50,976 bases of DNA, from contig DYDB01000004.1 in the NCBI GenBank assembly GCA_020718085.1, positions 35,930 through 86,905 of the forward strand, read 5' to 3'. Of this stretch, positions 1-8,356 are shown piece by piece. A program made the translations under genes and the position numbers. The notes under the pieces were generated by a model. That model was not told the DNA's origin. It saw nothing but the letters and a program-made list of their open reading frames with translations, and did not search any database. This DNA comes from Micavibrio sp. Lineage in GTDB: Bacteria; Patescibacteriota; Minisyncoccia; Moranbacterales; GCA-2747515. The first letter of the stretch is position 1; each line of letters opens with the position of its first letter.

Positions 1-17
1 TCCTGGAGGATAAGAAA

Positions 18-557
18 ATGGCAAAAGAAATCACTCGTATCAAAAAGTCCCACACTATCGTGCCACGTACCATCGCTCAAGCAAATATACTGCTCGGTGA
101 ATTGGGAAGCACGCAGGACGAGATCACCGTGATCGAAAAAGAGTTGAAAGAAAAGATCGCTTTGCTGAAATCGGAAGCAGAAAAGAAATTGCAACCACTT
201 ACGGTGAAACGTGATGTGCAGATCAATGCGATGTTCGCGTTCGCCGATCCGCGTAAAGCGATTTTGACGAAGGAGACGCGGTCGATCACTTTGAGTTCCG
301 GTGTATTCGGTTGGCGTATGACCACGCCACGTGTTGAAACGGATCGTAGTGATGAAGAGGTCATCGCTTTGCTCAAGCGCACAAAGAATGCTGAATTTGT
401 ACGGATCATCGAAGAGGTTGATCGTCAGGCATTGCTCGCGAAGCGACCTGTGATCGCTGGTATCACGTATGTACAAGATGATGAATTCTTTGTCGTCCCG
501 AATCAGAAATGCAAGAAGAAAAAAACCTTCACGCATGCGATCGATCGCGTTAAATGA
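18..557 (+). CDS. Mu Gam-like DNA-end-binding protein
   Basis: A 179-aa protein resembling the phage Mu Gam / host-nuclease inhibitor family, whose fold is related to Ku and which binds double-strand DNA ends. Visible family features are a basic N-terminus (ITRIKKS), a long charged helix at about residues 25-65, the central SGVFGWRMTTPRVE strand region (Mu Gam has a similar WR.PP.V), the FVRIIEEVDRQALL segment and an AGITYVQDDEFFVVP ending. Length matches Mu Gam. GGAGG at 5-9 precedes the ATG, and the gene stops at TGA. No other phage gene lies downstream, so in this window it is an orphan; what lies upstream is not visible. Role in end protection or repair is inferred from the family. Confidence 0.8.
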   Translation: MAKEITRIKKSHTIVPRTIAQANILLGELGSTQDEITVIEKELKEKIALLKSEAEKKLQPLTVKRDVQINAMFAFADPRKAILTKETRSITLSSGVFGWRMTTPRVETDRSDEEVIALLKRTKNAEFVRIIEEVDRQALLAKRPVIAGITYVQDDEFFVVPNQKCKKKKTFTHAIDRVK

Positions 558-574
558 GGTAAGAAGAAAAATAT

Positions 575-606
575 AAGCGGTGAGGCTAATAGTCAATATC
601 CGCTTT
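575..606 (+). terminator. weak possible terminator after the Gam-like gene
   Basis: AAGCGG (575-580) can pair with CCGCTT (600-605) around a long loop and is followed by a short T run. The stem is short, so support is weak. Confidence 0.25.
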
Positions 607-668
607 TGAATTTTGTAAAACAAAATGGTGGTGCTTGGATTTTATGACACAATGAGTCTTTTTGGTTT

Positions 669-703
669 AATATATTTTTTCCTTTACAAACAAAAAATAT
701 ATT
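669..703. repeat. AT-only perfect inverted repeat, 12-bp arms
   Basis: AATATATTTTTT (669-680) and AAAAAATATATT (692-703) are perfect reverse complements around an 11-nt spacer. It sits in the 248-bp gap between the Gam-like gene and the IMPase-family gene, about 100 bp before the latter. It could be a protein-binding site or a weak terminator; there is no GC clamp. Confidence 0.4.
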
Positions 704-805
704 GGTAGTATTGTCCATTGGTTATTTTATAAAAAAATAATATTATACGAAGCTAAAGAATGTGGATGAGATCATACTGATCTGAAAATTCAGGAGGAAG
801 ACATT

Positions 806-1684
806 ATGTTAGCGCAACGTTGTGGACTGAATGGGCATGTTGTTGGAATAATTTTGAAAGAGCTTGTAAGAAGGGCGATCGTCATAGCTCGCAGACAAAG
901 ATCCACATTTGAGGTGGGCAAAAAAATGGGTTATGGCGGAGATATGAATGATGTGTTTACGTCAGCCGATATGCAAGCGCAGGAATCATATGTAAAATTA
1001 CTCCAAGAATGTTTTCCGGGTATTGGGATAATCGGTGAGGAAGATTCACTGGTGATCTCATATAATGGTGATATTGTGGCATATTTCACAATTGATCCCA
1101 TTGATGGAACTAAAGCGTATATCAGACGCCAATCTCATGGAGTCGGCTCAATGATCGCACTCGTTATAAATAACGTTGTTGAATCTGCTTATATCGGTGA
1201 TGTGAATAGTCAAGAAATATTTGGTTTTAGGCCGGGATCTTCCAGCGTTTGGCGGATCACTGATCTGGAAGTATTTGAAAAACTTGATGCTGATCCTCCA
1301 GCTATTGGAATTGATCATTTGTATTTGCTCTTGCGAGAACGAGAAAATATTTACTGTGAAGTTTCACGTCAAGTTATGGACCAATTTAAATCAGTGTCTG
1401 TTGATGGTGGAAGTATCGGTATATGGGCAGCGCGTCTTTGGAAAAAAGAAGTTGGTGGACTCCTACTCAGTCCATCCTGGGAAACACCATGGGATTCAAG
1501 TCCAGTCATCGGCATTTCCAAAAAGCTGGGGTATGTATTTCTCAGACCGTGTGAGAATACATGGAAAATATATGATCCTATCATCAGCGCGCAGAAATAT
1601 AGACGTGATCATGATACATTGATCATTCATGGCAACCATGTGCAGAAGCTTCAAGATTGCATACGCGCACCTTTGATTGTTTAA
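806..1684 (+). CDS. Inositol-monophosphatase-family phosphatase (CysQ/IMPase-like)
   Basis: A 292-aa metal-dependent sugar/nucleotide phosphatase of the IMPase/FBPase/CysQ superfamily. The metal-site motifs are visible: D55 in TSAD, GEED at 77-80, and DPIDGTKAY starting at residue 97. A C-terminal PWDSSPVIGISKKLGYVF (about 226-243) corresponds to the family's WD..P..G...EAGG region but is diverged. Likely substrates are inositol phosphate, PAP or a sugar phosphate; the sequence does not decide. A strong AGGAGG at 792-797 sets the ATG at 806. It is monocistronic, with a terminator 37 bp after the stop. Confidence 0.8.
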   Translation: MLAQRCGLNGHVVGIILKELVRRAIVIARRQRSTFEVGKKMGYGGDMNDVFTSADMQAQESYVKLLQECFPGIGIIGEEDSLVISYNGDIVAYFTIDPIDGTKAYIRRQSHGVGSMIALVINNVVESAYIGDVNSQEIFGFRPGSSSVWRITDLEVFEKLDADPPAIGIDHLYLLLRERENIYCEVSRQVMDQFKSVSVDGGSIGIWAARLWKKEVGGLLLSPSWETPWDSSPVIGISKKLGYVFLRPCENTWKIYDPIISAQKYRRDHDTLIIHGNHVQKLQDCIRAPLIV

Positions 1685-1720
1685 AGATAAGATTTTTTTA
1701 GCAAAGATTTAGGACAAAAT

Positions 1721-1756
1721 AAAGACTGGAACTGTAATAGGCTCCAGTCTTTTTAA
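1721..1756 (+). terminator. intrinsic terminator
   Basis: AAAGACTGGA (1721-1730) pairs with TCCAGTCTTT (1743-1752) and runs into TTTT. It closes the IMPase-family gene. Confidence 0.8.
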
Positions 1757-1795
1757 AAGTTTAAGAATACATTTTCTATTCAGAATCTTCATTTA

Positions 1796-1823
1796 TTGCA
1801 TATTTATCCATTCTTGTTATGAT
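1796..1823 (+). promoter_or_regulatory. purD promoter
   Basis: TTGCAT (1796-1801), 16-bp spacer, then TATGAT (1818-1823) with an extended-10 TG (TGtTATGAT). The predicted leader of about 90 nt begins with a small hairpin (ACTGC...GCAGT). The layout is the same as that of the purE promoter at 7588-7615. Confidence 0.6.
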
Positions 1824-1920
1824 AAGAGACTGCATTTTTGGGCAGTGTTCGTAGCTTTAACAATGTGATGGCGACAATCGTCGATGTGGGTCAAACTTCA
1901 AAAGTGGAGGGTTATATACG

Positions 1921-3201
1921 ATGAAAGTGCTGGTGATCGGTGGTGGTGGGAGAGAACATGCTTTGGTATGGATGATCGAGCAATCATTTTTTGTCCGGAC
2001 AGTATTTTGTGCGCCGGGTAATGCTGGCACGAATCAGATTGCGACAAATGTGGACATCGATCCAAACGATTTTGACGCATTGGTCGATCTTGTAAAAAAT
2101 GAAAATATTGATTTGACCATTGTGGGTCCGGAGGAGCCACTTACGCGTGGGATTGTCGATGTATTCAGGAAAAATGGTCTGATGATCTTTGGGCCGAACG
2201 CCAAAGCTGCTATGCTCGAAGGGTCAAAGTCTTTTACGAAGAATTTGTTGAAGAAGTACAAAATTCCTTCGGCAAAATATCAGATTTTTACTGATCCTGA
2301 TTTTGCAGAGCAATATGTGCGTGATCAAAACGATTTTCCAATTGTCATCAAAGCAGATGGTCTTGCTGCGGGGAAGGGCGTTTTCATCTGCGCGGATCTC
2401 AATGAATCGATTGTGGCAATCAAAGAAATCATGAAGGATCGTAAATTTGGTGTTGCCGGTGCAAGTATTGTGATCGAGGAATTTTTGCAAGGTGAAGAAG
2501 CATCATATATTGTGATGGTGGATTATAATGGCAATGTTTTACCACTTGCATCATCGCAAGATCACAAGCGAGTTGGTAATGGTGACACCGGTCTGAATAC
2601 TGGCGGCATGGGTGCATATTCACCTGCACCGGCAGTAACGCCAGAAATGGAGAAACGAATTCTCAATGAGATCATCTATCCAACTGTGGCGGCTATGGAG
2701 AAAGAAGAATGCCCGTTCACAGGATTTTTGTACGCGGGTATAATGATCGACCCCAGTGGCAATCCGTATGTGCTTGAGTTCAATGTCCGCTTGGGTGATC
2801 CTGAAACGCAACCTATATTGGCGCGCATGAAGACTGATTTGATCACTCTCATGACATTTGCATCAAGGGGTGCTTTGAATGAGTGTGAGATCAAATGGGA
2901 TCCGCAACCAGCAGTATGTGTCGTGATGGCTACAGAAGGTTATCCGGGGTCTTATGAAAAAGGACTCCCAATTGATGGTATTAAGCGGGCAGAAGAAACC
3001 GGCGCAATCGTCTTCCATGCGGGGACTACCTTGGATAAAAATTGTGCTCTTGTTTCTTCGGGCGGTCGCGTACTTGGTGTGACTGCGTTGGGCAGAGATT
3101 TTGTCACAGCGCAGAAAAATGCGTATCAGGCGGTCGAAGAAATTACAAGTACTGGGTTATTTTATAGAAACGATATCGCAGATCGTGCAATTGGACGATA
3201 A
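1921..3201 (+). CDS. purD: Phosphoribosylamine-glycine ligase
   Basis: A 426-aa GAR synthetase that joins glycine to phosphoribosylamine in an ATP-dependent step of de novo purine synthesis, in the cytosol. Full-length for the family. The N-terminal VIGGGGREHAL and CAPGNAGT motifs, GPEEPLTRGIVD, the ATP-grasp PIVIKADGLAAGKGV, the GGMGAYSPAP loop and the metal-site EFNVRLGDPETQ are all intact. GGAGG at 1906-1910 lies 10 nt before the ATG. It has its own promoter and terminator. Of the other purine genes only purE (about 4.5 kb downstream) is seen here. Confidence 0.97.
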   Translation: MKVLVIGGGGREHALVWMIEQSFFVRTVFCAPGNAGTNQIATNVDIDPNDFDALVDLVKNENIDLTIVGPEEPLTRGIVDVFRKNGLMIFGPNAKAAMLEGSKSFTKNLLKKYKIPSAKYQIFTDPDFAEQYVRDQNDFPIVIKADGLAAGKGVFICADLNESIVAIKEIMKDRKFGVAGASIVIEEFLQGEEASYIVMVDYNGNVLPLASSQDHKRVGNGDTGLNTGGMGAYSPAPAVTPEMEKRILNEIIYPTVAAMEKEECPFTGFLYAGIMIDPSGNPYVLEFNVRLGDPETQPILARMKTDLITLMTFASRGALNECEIKWDPQPAVCVVMATEGYPGSYEKGLPIDGIKRAEETGAIVFHAGTTLDKNCALVSSGGRVLGVTALGRDFVTAQKNAYQAVEEITSTGLFYRNDIADRAIGR

Positions 3202-3233
3202 TACATCTCAACACCTAACAGGTGCGGTGAGAT

Positions 3234-3270
3234 AAAAAGGAATTTTTTGAAATGAAAAATTCCTTTTTAA
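3234..3270 (+). terminator. intrinsic terminator after purD
   Basis: AAAAAGGAATTTTT pairs with AAAAATTCCTTTTT around a 6-nt loop and ends in a T run. Confidence 0.8.
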
Positions 3271-3296
3271 TTTTGAGGTAGGGATATGCATAACAA

Positions 3297-3325
3297 TTGA
3301 CATTCATTAATATTTACGTTATAAT
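3297..3325 (+). promoter_or_regulatory. consensus sigma70 promoter of the lemA operon
   Basis: TTGACA (3297-3302), 17-bp spacer and TATAAT (3320-3325): a perfect consensus match, giving a leader of roughly 80 nt. Confidence 0.8.
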
Positions 3326-3410
3326 GTCGGATTGCGCTAAGTTTGTTTAGATGCAATGTGTTCTTATTATTTATGGAGTTTAAACCGAAAAAATCAATGA
3401 GGGAGATGCC

Positions 3411-4001
3411 ATGAAGGGAATGAAATTATTTGGTCTGGTAGCGTTGTTTCTGACGATTTTGAATATCAATGGATGTGGATATAATTCCATGCAAAGCAAT
3501 GAGGAAGCGGTTATAGCTGCATGGGGTGATGTGGAAGCAACGTATCAACGTCGTGCGGATTTGATCCCAAATCTCGTGAACGTCGTGAAAGGATATGCTG
3601 CACATGAAAAAGATACATTGACAGCAGTTACGGAGGCTCGAGCAAAAGTCGGGCAGATCAAGCTCGATGATAAAATGCTCAATGATCCGCAGGCCATTGC
3701 AAATTTTCAAGCAGCGCAAGGCGGGTTAACGAGCGCCTTGTCCAGGCTTATGGTAGTTGTTGAAAAATATCCAGATATCAAAGCAAATCAAAATTTTCTT
3801 GACCTCCAACATCAATTGGAAGGAACGGAAAATCGGATCAATACAGCGAGAACACGGTATAATAAAGCCGTTGAGGTTTTCAATAGTTCGATCCGAGCTT
3901 TCCCGAACAGTCTGACGAATAGTTTGTTACTTCATTTGGAGCGTCGGACACCTTTCAAGGCAGATGAGGGCGCGTCTACTGCACCAGCGGTAAAATTCTG
4001 A
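3411..4001 (+). CDS. lemA: LemA family lipoprotein
   Basis: A 196-aa LemA-family protein. A short hydrophobic N-terminus ends in INGC with Cys22, a plausible lipidation site, so it is probably membrane-anchored on the outside. The family core is clear: AAWGDVEATYQRRADLIPNLVNVVKGYAAHEKDTLTAVTEARAKV (given here as positions 41-83), followed by helices with the NRINTARTRYNKAVEVFN signature. The biochemical role of LemA is not settled. As in many bacteria it is followed directly (19-nt gap) by a TPM-domain gene, so the two form an operon. The start follows an AGGGAG SD. Confidence 0.92.
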   Translation: MKGMKLFGLVALFLTILNINGCGYNSMQSNEEAVIAAWGDVEATYQRRADLIPNLVNVVKGYAAHEKDTLTAVTEARAKVGQIKLDDKMLNDPQAIANFQAAQGGLTSALSRLMVVVEKYPDIKANQNFLDLQHQLEGTENRINTARTRYNKAVEVFNSSIRAFPNSLTNSLLLHLERRTPFKADEGASTAPAVKF

Positions 4002-4020
4002 TATATAAGGAGTACGGACG

Positions 4021-4863
4021 ATGATGAAAAGAATATTTCTCATTTTTTCGATCCTTCTCTTTTATGCAGGATCAGCTTTTGCGTTAGATGTTCCCAATCA
4101 CAAGGGGCGTGTTACAGATCTTGCCGGCATGCTCAAATCTGATCAAACTGCACAGCTTGTGAAAAAGCTTGAGCAGTATGAGCAAGAAACTTCGACGCAA
4201 ATTGCAATTCTGACCATTTCTTCACTTGATGGTGATGATCTGGAAGGATTTTCAATGCGAGTGGCGGAAAAATGGAAGGTTGGTCAGAAAGGAAAGGATA
4301 ACGGTATTTTGATCTTGGTCGTCCTCAATGATCGCAAAATGCGCATTGAAGTTGGACGAGGTTTGGAAGGCGTTGTCACTGATCTGATCGCCGGTCGTAT
4401 TGTGGATGGTGTCATGAAGCCTGCATTTAAAGAAAAGGCATATTACAAAGGATTGGATGATGCGATCAACGCTCTTGCTCTTGCTGCCAAAGGAGAGTTC
4501 ACCGCAGATGTGGTAAAAAAGGGGAAAAGTTCTGATGAAGAATTTTTCTTTTTGCTGATCTATGGTGTTATCTTTTTTATTGCCGGCGTTGCAGGATTTC
4601 TTCACTTTATAGTCGGAGGAGCGGTTGGCGGTATCGGTGCATATGTGGCCACCTCATGGTTATTCCATCCAAGTCTTGGGTTTCTTGTGATCAGTGCTGT
4701 TGTAGGATTTTTGATAGGAATGATCGCAAAATTTGTTCTGGAAGTAGCCTTGGACATGTCTGGTACTGGCAGTTTTGGATCAAGTAGCGGATCAAGTAGC
4801 GGGTCATCCTTTGATTTCGGAGGTGGAGGATTCAGCGGGGGCGGTGCGTCTGGAAGTTGGTAA
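4021..4863 (+). CDS. YgcG-type TPM-domain membrane protein
   Basis: A 280-aa exported TPM-domain protein. The signal peptide covers about residues 1-21 (ends GSAFA). The TPM domain is at about 25-150, with VTDLAGML, TSTQIAILTISSLDG, KWKVGQKGKDNGILILV and RKMRIEVGRGLEGVVTD. Two hydrophobic segments follow at about 175-200 and 205-240, then a Ser/Gly-rich tail ending in GGGASGSW, typical of YgcG proteins. TPM domains are linked to envelope protein quality control and have been reported as phosphatases; the role here is inferred. It shares the lemA promoter and has an AAGGAG SD. Confidence 0.88.
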   Translation: MMKRIFLIFSILLFYAGSAFALDVPNHKGRVTDLAGMLKSDQTAQLVKKLEQYEQETSTQIAILTISSLDGDDLEGFSMRVAEKWKVGQKGKDNGILILVVLNDRKMRIEVGRGLEGVVTDLIAGRIVDGVMKPAFKEKAYYKGLDDAINALALAAKGEFTADVVKKGKSSDEEFFFLLIYGVIFFIAGVAGFLHFIVGGAVGGIGAYVATSWLFHPSLGFLVISAVVGFLIGMIAKFVLEVALDMSGTGSFGSSSGSSSGSSFDFGGGGFSGGGASGSW

Positions 4864-4880
4864 GATCTCCATATAACAAA

Positions 4881-4925
4881 GAGTGACACCGGACGAAAAA
4901 GTCTGGTGTCACTCGTATTTTAATT
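4881..4925 (+). terminator. intrinsic terminator after the lemA-TPM operon
   Basis: GAGTGACACCgGAC (4881-4894) pairs with GTCtGGTGTCACTC (4901-4914), followed by a T-rich tail. Confidence 0.85.
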
Positions 4926-5059
4926 TTTATAATTCAGCTCATTCCAGTGAATTGAATTGTGGAAGTTAAGTTCGATAACTAAATTTCCAGGAACGTTAAA
5001 AAGTGAATAGTGAATGAACTCGGTGTTTCTTTTAATTTTTTGTGGAGGAGGAATTGTAG

Positions 5060-7027
5060 ATGAAGATGATAAAATTGTTTTTTGTCATAATGCTTGTCGT
5101 TTCTAGTTTTTTTGTTGGTGAATCATTTGCCGTTGTGTATCAAAGGCCGGTGGGTTTCGTAAATGATTTTGCGAACAAGATCGATGATACATCCGAAAGA
5201 AAAATCGAACAACAACTTTCAAACTACGAAAAAGCTACAAGTATTGAAATGACTATTGTGTTACCAAAAACGCTCGACGGTCATGAGATCGAGGAGTGGA
5301 CGATGGGTCTTGCAGAACAATGGAAAGTTGGTAAAAAGGGCAAGGACAATGGATTGATCATTGTCATTGCTACAAAGGAAAGGAAATGGCGAATTGAAGT
5401 TGGGCGCGGACTGGAAGGAGATATAACAGATCTTGTTGCTGGTCGCTTGGGTGATAATGTTCTCGTACCATTTTTAAAAAAGGAGAATTATGTCGATGGA
5501 GTCTCAGCTTTGGTAGACGCCACTATTAAGATCCTTGGTCAATACTCTGCTGCAGATCGAGCATTGATGATGCAAGAGAAAGCGGAGGCAGAAAGAATCG
5601 CCAAAGAAAAGACAAAAGAAAATGTTATTATAGTCGTCTTGATTTTGGTGGTGCTGACAGCCTTGTTTTTCTTTGTGATTTTCATTCGATCATTGATCAA
5701 AAAAATCAGAGAGCGAGGGAGAATTGAAACGTTAAAGAATCATCTGCAAGAACAAGCTCTGCAACTTGAAAGTGTTCTTCATGAAAAAGAAAAAACTTTA
5801 CAGGAGATCAAAATTGATCGGGCATCTTTGCCAGTGTGGAGTGAGGAAAAATGTAAAACTTTAAGTGAGGTGGTCTCACGCAAGATCTCTCAGGGGAAAA
5901 AAGAGCTGGCAGATATTGAGGGGATGATCACTTCCAATCCGGACATGACGAAGGAATTGTTGGATAACATAAGAGCTACACTTGATCAAATAGATGATAA
6001 TACTGAAAAAGTGCGATTTTTGCCACAGGAGGTTGAACAAGTAAACAAAGACGCTCATGTTTCTGTAAAAAATCTCACGAGATCACTGACAAATGCCATA
6101 AAAGAAGTCGAAGAGGTTTGTCAGAGTGGTATTGAAGTGGATTCTTCTAGAGCACAATTGCAAGAATTGCAGAAAAGATGGAATGTGCTGCATGCAACAT
6201 ATCAGAAGAATGGCATTGGGCGAGATGATCTAAGTTTGGAGATTGACCTTGGTGCCAAAGAAATTGCGACAGAGGTACAAAAGGTCATTCAAACAGTTTC
6301 CAGTTTATCAGAAAAAAGAGAGAAAGTAAGGATGTTTCTCACACAGTCGTCTGAAAAAGTCCAGTCTCTTAGATCGGGTATTTTAGTGCATCAGAACATG
6401 TTGCAAAAAATGCAGGAGATGTATCCGGAAAAAGTTTGGAAGGAAGTTGCAGAAGAATATACACGATCAGAAAGTCTAATCGCCAATCTCTCGAAGTTGA
6501 TCTTAATGGTTACTGGCATTCTTCTTGTTAAAGAGAGTGATATTCTTTCTGCTACCGCAAAGATCACTGAGGCAGAGGAGTTGTGTGAAACGATCGCATC
6601 TTTACAATCTAATGTTTTTTCTCTTAATGATAAGATCAAGAATGCTCAATCTGAAGTTGAGAAAAACATGATCTCTGCAGTTGAAAAAGTTTCTGAAGCT
6701 GAGCACTTTATCAGCGAAAGCGATGTCGGTGCAAATGCAAAGTCGATAATAAGAGAAGCTGCCGACGGATTGCGTTCTGCTCAAGCGCATGTTGAACAAA
6801 AAATGGTAGATTGGATCGCCTTGGCAATCATTGTGCAAACAGTTATTTTAACTGCGGAAGAAGCAGTTAAAAAAGCAAAAGAAGATATTAACTCTGCAGA
6901 AAATGCAGCACAAAAGGCACAAAGCAATAATTCATCAAGCGGTGTAACAAATATTAGTTCTGATACGAACTTCAACGGTTTCGGCGGCGGCAATTTCGGC
7001 GGCGGCGGCGCATCTGGAAGTTGGTAA
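5060..7027 (+). CDS. TPM-domain membrane protein with long coiled-coil insertion
   Basis: A 655-aa relative of the preceding TPM gene. The signal peptide is about 1-24. The TPM domain is about 28-165 and has the same KVGKKGKDNGLIIV and WRIEVGRGLEGDITD motifs. A transmembrane helix lies at about 190-213. After it comes roughly 380 residues of heptad-like, Glu/Lys/Leu-rich coiled coil (about 220-610) that ordinary YgcG proteins lack, then a Ser/Asn linker and the GGGNFGGGGASGSW tail. The topology suggests an outside TPM domain and a long rod after the membrane segment; the side of the rod is uncertain. A strong GGAGGAGG SD (5043-5050) fixes the start. Probably co-transcribed with the next gene. 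Confidence 0.82.
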   Translation: MKMIKLFFVIMLVVSSFFVGESFAVVYQRPVGFVNDFANKIDDTSERKIEQQLSNYEKATSIEMTIVLPKTLDGHEIEEWTMGLAEQWKVGKKGKDNGLIIVIATKERKWRIEVGRGLEGDITDLVAGRLGDNVLVPFLKKENYVDGVSALVDATIKILGQYSAADRALMMQEKAEAERIAKEKTKENVIIVVLILVVLTALFFFVIFIRSLIKKIRERGRIETLKNHLQEQALQLESVLHEKEKTLQEIKIDRASLPVWSEEKCKTLSEVVSRKISQGKKELADIEGMITSNPDMTKELLDNIRATLDQIDDNTEKVRFLPQEVEQVNKDAHVSVKNLTRSLTNAIKEVEEVCQSGIEVDSSRAQLQELQKRWNVLHATYQKNGIGRDDLSLEIDLGAKEIATEVQKVIQTVSSLSEKREKVRMFLTQSSEKVQSLRSGILVHQNMLQKMQEMYPEKVWKEVAEEYTRSESLIANLSKLILMVTGILLVKESDILSATAKITEAEELCETIASLQSNVFSLNDKIKNAQSEVEKNMISAVEKVSEAEHFISESDVGANAKSIIREAADGLRSAQAHVEQKMVDWIALAIIVQTVILTAEEAVKKAKEDINSAENAAQKAQSNNSSSGVTNISSDTNFNGFGGGNFGGGGASGSW

Positions 7028-7054
7028 ATATCAAACAATGGCAAGGAGACCATA

Positions 7055-7516
7055 ATGAAATTAAAAGGATTCTTAGATCGTGCTGGTATTCAAGCAGTGA
7101 ATGATGCAGTGACTGAAGCTGAAAAAAAGACTGCAGGTGAGATTAAAGTTCTTGTCGTACAAAATTCATCAAATTTTGCTGGTGGGTCTGTGGAAGAAAG
7201 AACTAAATTGCGGGCCAACCACGAATTTTTTGAACTGGGATTGGATCATACGCAAGGCAATACCGGAATACTCATCATGATCTCGCTTGATGAACGTCGA
7301 GTGGAAGTTCGTGCAGGACAAGCCATTGATGAGTTTTACGATCAAGCGATGTGGCAGATCATTGTCGATACAATAACATCGGGAATCAAATTTGGTAATG
7401 CTGCGCAAGGAATTTGCAATGCCGTTTCACTATCCGGGGATATTCTTTCCGAACATTTTCCCATTCAGCCGGATGATGCCAATGAGATCTCGAATGAAAT
7501 TGTTTTTAAAGAGTAA
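7055..7516 (+). CDS. Small TPM-domain protein
   Basis: A 153-aa protein that is essentially one TPM domain, without signal peptide or membrane helix: TEAEKKTAGEIKVLVVQNSS, then NTGILIMISLDERRVEVRAGQAIDE and an IVDTITSGIKFGNAAQGICNAV helix. In the related membrane-associated family a short TPM protein often sits beside YgcG and LemA. It lies 27 nt after the coiled-coil TPM gene with an AAGGAG SD, so it is the second gene of that operon. It probably acts on the cytoplasmic side if no cryptic export signal exists. Confidence 0.82.
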   Translation: MKLKGFLDRAGIQAVNDAVTEAEKKTAGEIKVLVVQNSSNFAGGSVEERTKLRANHEFFELGLDHTQGNTGILIMISLDERRVEVRAGQAIDEFYDQAMWQIIVDTITSGIKFGNAAQGICNAVSLSGDILSEHFPIQPDDANEISNEIVFKE

Positions 7517-7537
7517 ATATTCACAAAAGTAGGAACG

Positions 7538-7578
7538 ATACAGCGGACAGGAATAATTTCCTGGACGCTGTATTTTTA
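7538..7578 (+). terminator. intrinsic terminator
   Basis: ATACAGCG (7538-7545) pairs with CGCTGTAT (7566-7573), with an inner CAGGAA/TTCCTG stem, followed by a T run. Confidence 0.85.
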
Positions 7579-7587
7579 TTTATTTTA

Positions 7588-7615
7588 TTGCATAAATATG
7601 AAAAAATGCTATGAT
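7588..7615 (+). promoter_or_regulatory. purE promoter
   Basis: TTGCAT (7588-7593), 16-bp spacer, TATGAT (7610-7615) with an extended-10 TG (TGcTATGAT). It is nearly the same design as the purD promoter. Confidence 0.6.
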
Positions 7616-7719
7616 GGAAAACCATACTTTTTGTAGAACGTAGTTTAAAAATTGTAAATCGGTGTATTTGGGCGATCAAAAAAGATCGTGTATTTGTCAA
7701 AATTTATAAGGAGAAACAG

Positions 7720-8241
7720 ATGAGTGACGAAAACAAAAGTCCAATTTTGGTGGGTGTTGTTATGGGCAGTGATTCCGATACCGTAACAATGAGCAAGGTG
7801 AGGGGTATTCTTGATAAATTTGGCATACCTTATGCCGGAATGATCTGTTCTGCGCATCGTACACCGGAAGATGTTCCTGCAACTATTCAATCTTGGGTAG
7901 CGCGTGGGTGCAAAGTATTCATCGCCGGCGCAGGGTGGGCGGCACATCTTGCCGGTGCATTCGCTGCCAATACGACATTGCCGGTTATTGGAGTGCCATT
8001 GGCCAGCTCCAAGCTCAGCGGATTGGATGCGCTGTTGGCGACAGTGCAAATGCCAGCAGGTATTCCTGTAGCGACGATTGCCATCGACTGTCCTGAGAAT
8101 GCTGCATATTTTGCAATACAGATCCTTGCTACAAGCGACGCTGATCTGAGTGCAAAATTGGTAGAACATCGTGTCACGATGGCAGAAGGCGTGAGGGAAA
8201 AATCACGGAAGTTGATCGAACTTCAAGGTTGGCCTGGTTGA
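7720..8241 (+). CDS. purE: N5-carboxyaminoimidazole ribonucleotide mutase
   Basis: A 173-aa PurE, which moves the carboxylate of N5-CAIR to give CAIR in purine synthesis. Signature motifs are GVVMGSDSD near the N-terminus, [22 protein letters not shown] (the canonical E. coli form has GAGGAAHLPG), and [22 protein letters not shown]. Length is normal for the bacterial single-domain class I enzyme, which usually works after PurK; purK is not in this window. AAGGAG precedes the ATG. It is monocistronic, with its own promoter and a strong terminator. Confidence 0.96.
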   Translation: MSDENKSPILVGVVMGSDSDTVTMSKVRGILDKFGIPYAGMICSAHRTPEDVPATIQSWVARGCKVFIAGAGWAAHLAGAFAANTTLPVIGVPLASSKLSGLDALLATVQMPAGIPVATIAIDCPENAAYFAIQILATSDADLSAKLVEHRVTMAEGVREKSRKLIELQGWPG

Positions 8242-8259
8242 GCATCTGTTTTTACGCAA

Positions 8260-8298
8260 AAAACGCTTGCAGTGCAACACACTGCAAGCGTTTTCTTA
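8260..8298 (+). terminator. intrinsic terminator after purE
   Basis: A 15-bp perfect stem (8260-8274 with 8280-8294, core CGCTTGCAGTG) around a 5-nt loop, ending in TTTTCTT. Confidence 0.9.
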
Positions 8299-8317
8299 TT
8301 TTTCATTTACACTTATG

Positions 8318-8326
8318 TGTTATGAT
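8318..8326 (+). promoter_or_regulatory. extended -10 element of the HAD gene
   Basis: TGtTATGAT with no clear -35 box; the predicted leader is only about 24 nt and has no SD. Confidence 0.5.
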
Positions 8327-8356
8327 AAAAATAAGAATTAATTGTAAATTTATTTT

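Noticed and set aside
18-557. Prophage remnant
   Set aside because: No integrase, structural, lysis or other phage gene follows; only the Gam-like gene is present.
7645-8169. Long minus-strand frame opposite purE
   Set aside because: It is the antisense shadow of a well-conserved gene and encodes no recognisable protein.
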